Source: a virus
Reading direction: 5' to 3' (one strand)
Length of the DNA: 43,278 nt
Virus record (IMG/VR): IMGVR_UViG_3300033388_001377
Coordinates: 1-43,278 of that record
Shown: positions 1 to 9,132 of the stretch, one piece after another
Position numbering within the stretch: the stretch's first letter is position 1
Layout: each line of letters starts with the position of its first letter
Notes under the pieces: model-generated
The model's database searches: none
What the model saw: only the letters and a program-made list of their open reading frames with translations
What the model was told of the DNA's origin: nothing
Program-made: the position numbers and the translations under genes

Positions 1-177
1 TACAGCCTTTTCAATGTCCTGCTTGTTATCAACGATGTTGTCTGAGTTTGTTTTTATCCTTGAATCAAAAAGAAGGAATGCAGCAGTCGGCGGAACAACA
101 AGTGTCAGGACGGATAATAGGCCGACCAATAACTGTATCGGTGCGCTAAGGTTTTTCATTCCTACTTTTTCAGACAT
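1..177 (-). CDS. Small single-pass membrane protein, truncated by the window edge
   Basis: Fifty-nine residues are visible from an ATG at 177, with no stop before base 1. A hydrophobic stretch at about residues 11-38 (with PP near 29-30) is followed by a polar, probably helical tail rich in Asp, Lys and Gln. It is the last visible gene of the late operon and starts 1 base after the preceding gene's stop. A late position, one membrane segment and a helical tail suit a holin or lysis-accessory protein, but no family is recognised. If the window ends were joined, the frame would continue 18 codons into the right end and stop at 43222-43224, giving 77 residues. Confidence 0.6.
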   Translation of the reverse strand, partial: MSEKVGMKNLSAPIQLLVGLLSVLTLVVPPTAAFLLFDSRIKTNSDNIVDNKQDIEKAV

Positions 178-178
178 C

Positions 179-535
179 TCAAACCGTCTCTTCTGGCTGG
201 TTAGCCTTTACCATTTCTCTGTATTGCTTATCATCCAAGCACCCAACAGCGGATACATGGACTGCGATTGATTCAAACTCTGGGAATTGCACAGCTGTTT
301 GGTTTTGCAGTGACAGCTTGACGTATTCTTGGCCTCCAAGATTGCAACTAAACTGCGCCCACTCAGCAAACGTTTTGCGCTCTCTAGTTTCGTTTCCGTT
401 CTCGTCAACACGGACAAACTCGGAGTTCGGAAACTCAAGCGGCACAAGGTCATCTACAGAGTCAACCGGCATCATGCAAAAGCAATCGCCGCCACTGTAG
501 CCGGGGGTGTGTCTTTTCATTTCGGTTGGGGTCAT
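179..535 (-). CDS. Hypothetical late protein
   Basis: 118 residues from the ATG at 535, which follows the previous stop by 2 bases. An in-frame GTG at 571 would overlap the upstream gene and is less likely. The protein is acidic, with no signal peptide or membrane segment and scattered cysteines near the N-terminus (GGDCFCMM). It lies between a tail-associated protein and a membrane protein at the end of the tail module, so a virion-accessory or lysis-related role is possible. No family is recognised. Confidence 0.65.
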   Translation of the reverse strand: MTPTEMKRHTPGYSGGDCFCMMPVDSVDDLVPLEFPNSEFVRVDENGNETRERKTFAEWAQFSCNLGGQEYVKLSLQNQTAVQFPEFESIAVHVSAVGCLDDKQYREMVKANQPEETV

Positions 536-537
536 GT

Positions 538-1431
538 CTAATACCCCGGCTGTCCGATTGCCGCCAACCACTCATCAGAGAACAGGCTTTCGTCCCATAT
601 CTCCAAGTCAAAAGCGCCATTCGCGCCGATTGTTGCGTCACTGGATTCCATAACGGAAAGCTTGAATTCAGTTAATGACGGAATGATATCTTTAAAGATC
701 CGGCGATCTTCATAATTTGACGTAGCGGAAGTTACACCAGATATTGACTTCTTGATAGTCCAGTCCTCCCCGGGTCTTTTGCTTCTGTATGCCTCTATGA
801 GATATTGAGTTCCTGCGGATGGGTTGCCCGAGAAATTTAATCCAACTTCACCGCGTTTCAGGAAAATGACTTTCTCTTTAGGAACTCGATATATTGCCAT
901 TTGAGTCTGATTATTACCATCAATGATATAAGCCTTCTGATTTGAATTCGCCGCTGATGTCCCTACGGAGGCTTGCACACTCCCCTCTATTTTGGCAGAT
1001 GCAAGGTTAGTCATTCTTGCAACAAATGAACACGGTGTATCCAGCGCAATAAAAACATCATCGTCTCCCACGGCCTTTGACTGCTCAAACTCCGTTCCAT
1101 CCGCAAGTTGGCACAGAAGTTCAATGGTCTTTCCATTATCAGCATCTTCCGCACCGCCGATGTTAACCGCCCTTATATGCGTAATGCTGTTGGTTGTCTC
1201 AAACTCGTATTCTCCTACACCTTCCCATATATCAACAGGGGCTGATACGCTGGTCGTAAGCGTGACGCCCCATTTGTCAAGCGAGGAAACGCCGGGAACA
1301 AGTCTCATGGCAATGAGGTCATTCCACGGCATCGTTGTATTCATGATGTATGTCTGACCATCAGAGTTCAGGATTGCCGGAAGCTGAACGGTTGCGCCTA
1401 ATGAATTTTTAATTGGTACTGAATCGAACAT
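538..1431 (-). CDS. Probable virion-associated protein after the tail genes
   Basis: 297 residues. The N-terminal half carries a pattern seen in many tailed-phage structural proteins: a DKWG segment, then DIWEGVGEYEF, then a beta-rich stretch ending near a TELLCQLADG-like segment. The rest is beta-rich with no catalytic motif. It lies directly after the LamG-like tail protein, with 1 base between the genes, in the same operon. A tail-tip or fibre-associated role is inferred from position and from this loosely conserved segment. The exact role is unknown. Confidence 0.6.
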   Translation of the reverse strand: MFDSVPIKNSLGATVQLPAILNSDGQTYIMNTTMPWNDLIAMRLVPGVSSLDKWGVTLTTSVSAPVDIWEGVGEYEFETTNSITHIRAVNIGGAEDADNGKTIELLCQLADGTEFEQSKAVGDDDVFIALDTPCSFVARMTNLASAKIEGSVQASVGTSAANSNQKAYIIDGNNQTQMAIYRVPKEKVIFLKRGEVGLNFSGNPSAGTQYLIEAYRSKRPGEDWTIKKSISGVTSATSNYEDRRIFKDIIPSLTEFKLSVMESSDATIGANGAFDLEIWDESLFSDEWLAAIGQPGY

Positions 1432-1432
1432 C

Positions 1433-4009
1433 TTAGATACCTCCCCCCGTTATCAACGGGATATACATGCTGTTATCTGGATTGCTAAAATCTAGCCCAT
1501 CAGGAAAAGGGATAGGACCTGCCCCACAAGAGTGGTCTCCTATCCATACTAACATCAGGTTATATTCTTGCTCAGTGAACACTTTGGATTGCGGATAAAT
1601 CGCCCGCCCCGTTAAGTGGCAACCTCCATTTTTCTTTCTGAACTGAAGCCATGTGTTATCGCTTCCGTTGGGATGCGCAAGATAGTCGGCAAATGTTTTA
1701 TCATCGAACGTTGCACCTCCTGCGCTCAGGAAAAGATTATCAAGAAGAACCGCGTCTGTGTCGCTTGTTTTAACATTTGCTCCGTTATGGATTCCCCCAC
1801 CATCACGAGTTATGCCGCCATTAAATACATCGGACCCGCCCGACTGTGCGCCAGTTGACCACACGCTGTCAAATCCGATTGTCTGGTCTCCAGTTGTATG
1901 CTGCCAGAAAGAATATCTGCCTATGTTTGGCGCGAACTCCGTGGAGGTGGCCTGCCCAACAAGCGCATCATTAATGTATACTTTGATAGTATCGTCTGCG
2001 TAGGTATAGTGGATTTTGTGGCTCACATTCAACGGCAGAATCGGGTCAATCGTCCCCTGTGCGTGGATGGTCAACCCACCGCCGCCACCTGTGACGGCAT
2101 TTTCGAGAAACCACGAATCTCGCATGACGCGAATATGGGTAATTCCCTGATACCATGGATCGAGTTCGGACGCCTGTATAAGAACAATGTCACGCTCTCC
2201 TGTGCCGAGGTCTTCCCATGTAACATAGCACCCTATCTCTGATGCCGGGGCCTCTGTGTACGCCCCCCAATAAGCAGGGTCTGTGTCCTGATTTGCATAC
2301 AACCGCTCACCCTGAATCTGTAGCCCTGTATCCGTCAATCCAAAACCAAACCCTCCGTGAAATATATACTCAAGGGCCGGGGGGTCTGTTACCACCTCAA
2401 ATGCAGTATCAGGCCGTGCGAAATCGTCAAAGAACAGATCGGAGTTTGTTGCCTGTACCGGCGCTTCCATCAGGTCCGGTGATCCGAGATTTGTAGTCTG
2501 CGAAAGGTCTATAGTTTCACCATCAAGAACGACCCCGCCAATTAGACCCGCCGTGTAGTCGGAGGCTATTTTGCGAGGGGAATTACCCAGTGCAAGTTGG
2601 TCGCCGCCTGATAGGTCCAGCGTTGGCGTTGTTCCCCATGCCCGGAATATACCATCCAGATAAACTCTGATATCATCTGCGTCAATGACAACCAATTCCA
2701 AATTATAGAGTGTGTTTAGCTGGAACACACCATTCAGAGTACGGAAGGCGGTGCCTCCCGTGCGAGTAAGCAGTCTTAATAGGCCGGTATTCCCGAGGCC
2801 CAGATACCATCCCTCCGTACCCGCCGAGTTTTCTGTACCTGCAAATTTGTGATACTGATTGGCCCCTTTATAGGCGGTTACATAGAAGGAAAATTTTAAC
2901 GAGAAGGATGTGCCGGGTGTCTTGTCCGTCTGGAAAAAATCATCAACTCCATCACACCATGCCGAATACGCGAACCCATCTTCTAGGCTTGGCGCAATCC
3001 TGCCAACATTTGTTCTGGTGTAGTTCGCAGGGAATGGCAGGTGGTTGCCATACTGGGAAGAGTCCAGCAATAGACCGCCTGCTCCCTCTGCGAGCGAGGG
3101 CTTGTATACTACAACATCATTATACAGAAGCTCCACTGCGTGGATTTGTCCAAGGAAGGGATTGGACGGGACTGCGCCCAATAATCGGGCCGCGATGGTG
3201 ATTGTAGATCCCGTGTGTGCTTGCGTAAGTCCTGAGGTAGAAAGGGCAACCTCCTCATCGTCAATAAGCACTTTCTCACTAACGTAGTCCACCGTAGCTT
3301 TTACGAGGCTCCCGACAGTCAAAGGGGCATCGGTTTCATACCAAGTTCCGCTAAACAAGACTAGCAAGCTCTCTGTGTTGGTGATAGAAAACGATCCAGA
3401 ATCTTGAATGCCCCCCACGAGTGCATTGACAGATGTGGCGTTGGGGACCGTAAACCATATATTTGCCTTATTGGCTGTATACAGTTCTTTCTCGGTGTCG
3501 ATGTACCCGGTCCCCGTTGAGGTTATCGAGTTTGCCGCAACAGCCACGGCCTTGCTTAGTCCTGCCGTCGCTTTGTCGTTGTAAGTCGCGCCGAATGTGT
3601 TCGGCTCTGGGTTGTCGATCCATTGCAGGAGGTCGGTGAGGACGGGGCCGAATTTGATAAGCAACAGCAAAACGTAAAGCCGCCAGTCTTGCGCGGCGGA
3701 TGCCGGGATTGAATACGTTATTCCGTTTAGATCAAGAATGGATTGAACCGCTTTTATTTGCCGTTCTCGCGCCGTTCCTGATACTTCCGGCGTTGCCCCG
3801 ACCGTAACCGCAAGTTGGTGCAGATAATAAGCCTTTCGCGTTTCAAGTGATGCGGATGAGCCTACGAAATCTCCGCCGAGCGCCTCGATTATGAGTTTGC
3901 AAACTTCGCAGAATCGGTTTAGTGAGTACCCGTTAACGCTCGACACATCAATGCCTGTGTCTATTGCGGCGGACCTTAGTGCTTCATATTGTTTATAAAT
4001 CACGCTCAT
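1433..4009 (-). CDS. Large tail protein with LamG/concanavalin-like beta-sandwich domains, probable receptor-binding fibre or spike
   Basis: 858 residues from the ATG at 4009, which forms an ATGA overlap with the upstream gene and has GGGAAAAG ahead of it. A GTG at 4024 is a weaker alternative. The first 140 residues are helical and probably the attachment part. A LamG-like sandwich follows at about residues 310-520, with the typical run of LLLDSS, WCDGVDDFF, a Phe-rich FSFYV strand, VYLDG and LALGNS. A second jelly-roll-like segment spans about 535-720 and starts with FFDDFARPD. The C-terminus is glycine-rich and ends in a W-rich block. LamG-type domains bind glycans or other surface ligands, and the position after the tail hub fits host recognition. 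The ligand cannot be read from the sequence. Confidence 0.75.
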   Translation of the reverse strand: MSVIYKQYEALRSAAIDTGIDVSSVNGYSLNRFCEVCKLIIEALGGDFVGSSASLETRKAYYLHQLAVTVGATPEVSGTARERQIKAVQSILDLNGITYSIPASAAQDWRLYVLLLLIKFGPVLTDLLQWIDNPEPNTFGATYNDKATAGLSKAVAVAANSITSTGTGYIDTEKELYTANKANIWFTVPNATSVNALVGGIQDSGSFSITNTESLLVLFSGTWYETDAPLTVGSLVKATVDYVSEKVLIDDEEVALSTSGLTQAHTGSTITIAARLLGAVPSNPFLGQIHAVELLYNDVVVYKPSLAEGAGGLLLDSSQYGNHLPFPANYTRTNVGRIAPSLEDGFAYSAWCDGVDDFFQTDKTPGTSFSLKFSFYVTAYKGANQYHKFAGTENSAGTEGWYLGLGNTGLLRLLTRTGGTAFRTLNGVFQLNTLYNLELVVIDADDIRVYLDGIFRAWGTTPTLDLSGGDQLALGNSPRKIASDYTAGLIGGVVLDGETIDLSQTTNLGSPDLMEAPVQATNSDLFFDDFARPDTAFEVVTDPPALEYIFHGGFGFGLTDTGLQIQGERLYANQDTDPAYWGAYTEAPASEIGCYVTWEDLGTGERDIVLIQASELDPWYQGITHIRVMRDSWFLENAVTGGGGGLTIHAQGTIDPILPLNVSHKIHYTYADDTIKVYINDALVGQATSTEFAPNIGRYSFWQHTTGDQTIGFDSVWSTGAQSGGSDVFNGGITRDGGGIHNGANVKTSDTDAVLLDNLFLSAGGATFDDKTFADYLAHPNGSDNTWLQFRKKNGGCHLTGRAIYPQSKVFTEQEYNLMLVWIGDHSCGAGPIPFPDGLDFSNPDNSMYIPLITGGGI

Positions 4010-6423
4010 ATTTGCTTTTCCCACTCTGTGTAACTATCAAAACCGCTTCTAACACTTTTAAGCTGGAAGGTCAACGGTGAAGGGATATTAATCGCAACTA
4101 ATGCGGAACCCGTATAAATTCCGAGCGCGGTATACGTTCCTTCTGGATCTGCGTTGACAAGCTCAAAGCCATCGGTCGGCACAACTCCAACCGCCGTGCT
4201 AATAAACCAGCGAGTGTTCGCCGTGTTCCACCAGATGTAATAGGTGGCTCCGTCATAATAGGTCGGCTTTCCGTCGTTTGTTCCGGTTTCGGTAAATGCG
4301 CCCGTAACGTCCGGCGTCATAGTGCCGCTTACGATCAATCCAACATCCGTGCGTTGCTCTGCCTCGGTGTAGGTGTAAGTATCGGCGGTAATTCCTGTGA
4401 TTTGCCGCAACTGAGTAACCCCGTCAAGAATCGTCAAGGTGTCGGTCTGGCCAGCCTCTCCGGTCTGCGCGGCTTCTGATTGTTCAGTGATTGCGTAACC
4501 ATTAAGGCGCGTTCTCGTTTTCCACGTTGTGACATAATCGCCAGCGGTTGGCGTAATGACGAAATCGGCAGGGGGATATGGTGTCTGGAACCGCTCTGCA
4601 ACTGTTAGGCTGTATTCTGTTGCGTCACCAATCGCAAGCGTTGACTTTGAGGTTTTAATCAAAAGCTTTTCGTCAAAAGAGGCTCCAGCTAAGAGTTCAG
4701 GCGACTCAACATAGGATTGCGTTGAAAGGAACAGCAAAGGCTTGGCGGCATCATGCGCGATTGGAACGGTGTCAATTGCTCCTCGCGCAAGTTCAATGTC
4801 TCCAGTGATAGCATCGACCGCAACAACCTTCATAAACTCGCCGTCATAATAAGCCGGTGTGTTTATTTCGACATCAGATAAACCCGCGAACCCTGAGAGC
4901 GTTGTGACAATGTTTGCGATTGAATCATCCAGCGCATCCGGCAAGACACCAACCGGCGTGTAAGAGTCAGATCTGTAGAACGAGTAACCGCCACCAAGAT
5001 CGAGCCATGTATCAAATCCGATTGATTGCCCCTGAATCTGAGGAACAAGCGTTATCCCAAAGCCGGTTCCGGTTGGTTGGTTCTGCGCAGATTCCTCGCC
5101 ATTGAAACGCACCAGTTCGTAATATGGCATATCCATGATTACAGCCTGATCATTATCAATCGGATCGTCTTCAGGATTTACCCAACCAGAATTCTGAGGC
5201 GCTGAATAAATTGCGTTGTTGATTCCGAAAACATCTTCCGCAACATTGATGGAGAGCTTATTGTCTGAAAGCTCGCCATAATCAACGCTGACCACGCGCA
5301 CAACAACGCTTTCGATTCCCCACGCCGGATAGGTCAAAATGAAAACATCGCCAGCGTTGTAATCGAGAAACATGCGCGTACCAATTATGGTGCATTTGAA
5401 TAATGCAGATGATGCCTGCTTCAATTCTCTTGCAGCAACAATGCTTGCCAGATCAGATTCATGGATCCCATAATAATCAAACGACCCCTGAACGCGCCGA
5501 CCCTGTGCATTGATGTTTGCGATATTCGCAGATGATGCAACGCGCTTTGAATAGTTGTTTGAGCGGTCGGTGAAGTTGATGTAAATATCATTGATAAGCT
5601 CTGAATTACTCGGGCGGGCAAAGTCCTTTAGCTGTACAATTTCATCTTCTCCGAATGTCTCCAAGTTGCCGACAATGTAATCATCACGAATCATTTTGAT
5701 ATAATATTTGCCGTTTAAATCCTGATAGATTGAGCAATCAATGATGTTGCGGATATCATTTAGGAACTCAGAAACGGAAGCCTCTGAGCGGTCAAATGTA
5801 AACGAAAGCCCGAATCCTTCATCAAAGCAAATGTCTGCTGCCGCCTCGAAAGAAACGGAGTCAATCAATGCCGTCGATTCATTCAGGCCGAACACCGGAG
5901 AAACTAAGCATTCGCGGATAATGTGAACCGGGTTTAAGTCGTCACCGATGCGGGCTTTTGCGATATACCATTGCGCCGTATAATCCGCTTGTGTGTCCGT
6001 TCGGCGCATCACTGCTGACAACGGTTTTAGATAATTTGTTGTTCCGAAGTAAAACGCAGACGAGAAAAAGCTAAAAAATCCGCCCGAAGCGCCGCCGCCT
6101 CGAAATACAAGTCCAACGCGGCCCCTGTAAGCCGGTATATCTGTGCCGAGTTGCGATTGAAGGTAAGTGTTTTTGATCTGCGATGCCGCTCCGGTTTCGA
6201 AATCAACAGTGCCAGAAACGCCGCCCTCTTTCTCATCACCGCCGAAAAGATTTGGCGCATTAATTGAAATGGCTTGGTTCGATGTTGCCGACCCAGACCA
6301 CGCTATTTCATCGTCAAAGCGAATCTCCTTCAACTCATCGACGGATCCAAGAGAAAGGATGTTGTGCATTCCCATTCTGTAGCGATATCCAACTGTTTGC
6401 TTGTCTTTGCTGAATAATCCCAT
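4006..6423 (-). CDS. Tail-tip hub protein (lambda gpJ-like, phage tail protein III family)
   Basis: 805 residues. The opening MGLFSK, the RFDDEIAWSG segment and the long central region around IRECLVSPVFGLNES resemble the phage tail protein III family of tail hubs, which join the tube to the receptor-binding apparatus. Residues about 704-773 form a compact module with GKPTYY and YIWW that is also present at the C-terminus of the tail tube protein at 14556-15830. It lies between the small gene at 6427 and the LamG protein and overlaps the latter by 4 bases. AAGGA precedes the ATG. The hub assignment rests on family resemblance and gene order. Confidence 0.8.
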   Translation of the reverse strand: MGLFSKDKQTVGYRYRMGMHNILSLGSVDELKEIRFDDEIAWSGSATSNQAISINAPNLFGGDEKEGGVSGTVDFETGAASQIKNTYLQSQLGTDIPAYRGRVGLVFRGGGASGGFFSFFSSAFYFGTTNYLKPLSAVMRRTDTQADYTAQWYIAKARIGDDLNPVHIIRECLVSPVFGLNESTALIDSVSFEAAADICFDEGFGLSFTFDRSEASVSEFLNDIRNIIDCSIYQDLNGKYYIKMIRDDYIVGNLETFGEDEIVQLKDFARPSNSELINDIYINFTDRSNNYSKRVASSANIANINAQGRRVQGSFDYYGIHESDLASIVAARELKQASSALFKCTIIGTRMFLDYNAGDVFILTYPAWGIESVVVRVVSVDYGELSDNKLSINVAEDVFGINNAIYSAPQNSGWVNPEDDPIDNDQAVIMDMPYYELVRFNGEESAQNQPTGTGFGITLVPQIQGQSIGFDTWLDLGGGYSFYRSDSYTPVGVLPDALDDSIANIVTTLSGFAGLSDVEINTPAYYDGEFMKVVAVDAITGDIELARGAIDTVPIAHDAAKPLLFLSTQSYVESPELLAGASFDEKLLIKTSKSTLAIGDATEYSLTVAERFQTPYPPADFVITPTAGDYVTTWKTRTRLNGYAITEQSEAAQTGEAGQTDTLTILDGVTQLRQITGITADTYTYTEAEQRTDVGLIVSGTMTPDVTGAFTETGTNDGKPTYYDGATYYIWWNTANTRWFISTAVGVVPTDGFELVNADPEGTYTALGIYTGSALVAINIPSPLTFQLKSVRSGFDSYTEWEKQI

Positions 6424-6426
6424 GAT

Positions 6427-6642
6427 TTATTTCCTTATCGCATCCGAGCGAAGGTCTCCGTACCAAACGTTATTTGGTGACTCAAATTTAACAGTTCCGA
6501 ATATGATTGGAATCGCCCGCCCTTCCGAAGCGGTCGGTATATCAAAATCAGCAAGCGTTGAAGGAGTCGGCTTTTGTTGCTTCGGGGCAAGAGCCGCTGA
6601 AAGCACAATTGAAAGAACCAGCAATGTAAGCATGAACCACAT
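6427..6642 (-). CDS. Small tail-assembly protein with N-terminal hydrophobic segment
   Basis: 71 residues. A hydrophobic stretch at about residues 3-19 is followed by the motif EGRAIPIIFGTVKFESPN and then WYGDL. The motif resembles the start of many phage tail-tip proteins of the gpI/gpK neighbourhood. It stands between the BR0599-type protein and the hub, where a tail assembly factor is normally encoded. AGAGG lies 9 bases before the ATG. The hydrophobic N-terminus could be a membrane anchor or could pack into the tail tip; I cannot decide which. Confidence 0.65.
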   Translation of the reverse strand: MWFMLTLLVLSIVLSAALAPKQQKPTPSTLADFDIPTASEGRAIPIIFGTVKFESPNNVWYGDLRSDAIRK

Positions 6643-7437
6643 TTATACTATCCTCTTTTTCCATGGGTCTTTTGTTGGGATGTAAGGCTCGCCGCCGAAG
6701 TTATCCAAGTTGGCGAACTTATTAAGGCAATCCGTTGTGCTGTGCGCACATCCCGCCGTTGCCTCATACGCATCACCGGCTTCTATATTCATACGCGGTG
6801 ATACCTGAACCTGATTCCCAATATGAGTAAGAATCATTCTTCGAGTACCGCCTGAAACGATCTCGCCACCATTAAGCCAGCCATCCGGCTTTGTTGCAAA
6901 TTCTGCGGCCTCAATCGTTGCCCCGTCACTGGATGCAACATTGCCGCTCACGAGAAACGATCCTCGATTGGCTCTACATGTGAAGCCGTCAAACAGCGTG
7001 TACGGGCACTGAATCGAATGTGTCAGGTGCAACATTACATTCTCAAGCGCCTTCGCAATCGGAACGCATGTGATTGTTGACATTGGTTCGCTTGCGCTGA
7101 TCGAGTCAACGCGGCCCGAAAACTGTTGTGTCCACCCGCCTGCATTCTCACGAAATAAAGTGAAATCGATTGGGTCAATGATCACCTCGGAAATGTAAAG
7201 CAGAACAAGGTCGGCAGTGAATGTGATATCAATCTCAAGCGAGGATTTATCAAGCTCCTCTGTCTGCTCTACTTTGCTTCGCCCGATTACAATCGGTTCA
7301 TATGTGTTGGTCTGAAACGTGATAGGATCAGGCGATGAGGTATAATACCAAACCTGCCCCGTTGCGAGGCGGGAAAACGCATAAAGCTCTATAGGCTTAT
7401 TGTCCTGTACGCTGTCCTCTGTATCATAATACGTCAC
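6643..7437 (-). CDS. Tail-tip protein, DUF2163 / phage BR0599 family
   Basis: 264 residues using a GTG start at 7437, which makes a GTGA overlap with the upstream gene and has AGAGG 7 bases before it. An ATG at 7491 would force a 58-base overlap and is less likely. The C-terminal half carries the family signature: CPYTLFDG and TCRANRG near the middle, paired cysteines in CAHS and CLNKF, then NFGGEPYIPTKDPW at the end. These proteins lie in the tail tip upstream of the hub in siphoviruses and gene transfer agents. The exact role is not established. Confidence 0.8.
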   Translation of the reverse strand: MTYYDTEDSVQDNKPIELYAFSRLATGQVWYYTSSPDPITFQTNTYEPIVIGRSKVEQTEELDKSSLEIDITFTADLVLLYISEVIIDPIDFTLFRENAGGWTQQFSGRVDSISASEPMSTITCVPIAKALENVMLHLTHSIQCPYTLFDGFTCRANRGSFLVSGNVASSDGATIEAAEFATKPDGWLNGGEIVSGGTRRMILTHIGNQVQVSPRMNIEAGDAYEATAGCAHSTTDCLNKFANLDNFGGEPYIPTKDPWKKRIV

Positions 7438-9128
7438 TGTTGAACCTCTACAAACGTTAATGATGCATCGGCCTGTCCAGCCAGCACCCATTCAAATTTG
7501 ATTGTGTCACTCAGGAGCCTCGCAAGCGGCATCCTCATCACCTTCAAATCGGCGGGATTATAAGCGGTTCCAAGCGAAGAATCAATAGTAATAAATTCCT
7601 CGTCTGAATCGATGACATCTGAGTTTGTGATTTCGCGGAAGTACCATGTTGCGCCGTCGTAGATTGCAACGTGGTCCGTGTGGTTCAAATCGCCCCACAT
7701 CACAGAATAATTATCATTCTTGACGTAAAGCGTTTGATCGCCGGAAGCAACCGAGCGGGTGAGCGTGAAATCATTATCAAGCGTCGGAACCCAAACCGAT
7801 TTCTGCATACCGTTTAGATAGTGCAGGAATTGACGAAACGCCCAAATTTCTTCGAGGCTCTGCATTGAGTATCCGTACTCAAACGAGTTCTTCGGAATGT
7901 TCCACTTGATTTGATTGAAGAATGCGCCGCTTTTATTGTCAACACCCCATGCGCCCGCATTGATTCCGCGCCGTTGACGTTCGCCGGAGAACCAACCGCC
8001 GTCAGTTATAACCGGCGTTCCGTTGTATTCCTGCGCGAAAGTCGGCGCTTCAACTGCCGCATTTTCTGCAATTCGCATGTTTAGCTTATACTGAATTGAG
8101 CCGTTTGCCGTCTCATTGCCTTGTGTCTGCACGTTTCCGAATGCGCGATTCAATGGCATCACAACCGGCGAAGAATACGAACCAACAACGCCAAGTGAAA
8201 GATTTAGAACGCCAGCGCCGACCGTTGCAACCTGCACCGCCTCGAAGTTGTCCGCGTCCTGATAAACAAAAGCAAAGCCTGAATCTCTGAAATCGGCGTA
8301 ATCAGTGGAGCATGTAATCACCGTATCGGTTGCCGTGATTGCTTCCGCGTTACGCTGTTCTGTCCATGTCGGGTATAAAATCGGGTATCCTGCGCGAGCT
8401 TCGAGAATGTTACGCAATGCCATCGATTTATTATCAAAAGCAAAATCATAGTTTACCGCGAATGATTGGCGAGGAATCTTCCGGTATCCTATCCGCTGCT
8501 CCTTGCCGTTCCGTGTCGTGATGATGTCGGTCAAGAATTCAAGCGTCTCGGTCTGAACACTTTGCGGGCGATACGGAAGCAAGACGCCGACTTGACCGGA
8601 TACGGAAAGAACCAAGTCCGGCGAGTTATCAAACTCAATCGTCACCGTGATATCAAAAAAAGGAGGCGCGCCAAACTTTACCGTGAACGTCGTAGCAATC
8701 TCTTCATAGAATCCGAACACGCTTCCGACCTCAAGCCCGCTGATCTCAAGCGCATTGGTCGGTGCGAGCGTGATTCCTGTTACCGTGCTTTCTTGCGCAT
8801 GACTATTCCAGATGCCGACCGTTGTTTGTGTGTCTGGCGCAACAACTCCAAGGTCGAAATCGTAAGGAACAATTTTTGCATCCTTGACGGTGATCCATTT
8901 ATCATACAGCACAGGCGGCGTATTTACCGTCTGCCCGTCGAAAGTGTTTATATGCGGTTGTGGTATCACATAAAGCCGCGAACCTGACCCTGGCGAAGGT
9001 ACAAGCGTATGAACAGGGGCGTATTTGTACCCCTCGTCGGCCGTTTGCAAATTAACCGAAAGCCAAGCCCTGTCATCAAGAGCTTGACTATCTGTTTTTG
9101 CAATAGATTTTCCGCTATAGATTGCCAT
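7434..9128 (-). CDS. Distal tail protein candidate (baseplate/tail-tip structural protein)
   Basis: 564 residues, soluble and beta-rich. It has an immunoglobulin-like stretch near residues 100-190 and, near 430, an FRQFLHYLNGM...SVWVPT segment. That segment resembles the 'F-hydrophobic-LRG-FWVPT' motif of phage tail-tip proteins that sit next to BR0599-type proteins. It follows two virion genes and precedes the BR0599 protein in a single unbroken operon. A distal-tail role is inferred from this order and motif, not from a confident family match. Confidence 0.65.
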   Translation of the reverse strand: MAIYSGKSIAKTDSQALDDRAWLSVNLQTADEGYKYAPVHTLVPSPGSGSRLYVIPQPHINTFDGQTVNTPPVLYDKWITVKDAKIVPYDFDLGVVAPDTQTTVGIWNSHAQESTVTGITLAPTNALEISGLEVGSVFGFYEEIATTFTVKFGAPPFFDITVTIEFDNSPDLVLSVSGQVGVLLPYRPQSVQTETLEFLTDIITTRNGKEQRIGYRKIPRQSFAVNYDFAFDNKSMALRNILEARAGYPILYPTWTEQRNAEAITATDTVITCSTDYADFRDSGFAFVYQDADNFEAVQVATVGAGVLNLSLGVVGSYSSPVVMPLNRAFGNVQTQGNETANGSIQYKLNMRIAENAAVEAPTFAQEYNGTPVITDGGWFSGERQRRGINAGAWGVDNKSGAFFNQIKWNIPKNSFEYGYSMQSLEEIWAFRQFLHYLNGMQKSVWVPTLDNDFTLTRSVASGDQTLYVKNDNYSVMWGDLNHTDHVAIYDGATWYFREITNSDVIDSDEEFITIDSSLGTAYNPADLKVMRMPLARLLSDTIKFEWVLAGQADASLTFVEVQQ

Positions 9129-9132
9129 GATT

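Noticed and set aside
8466-8987. 173-residue plus-strand open frame
   Set aside because: Antisense to the tail protein at 7434-9128; very basic and without motifs.
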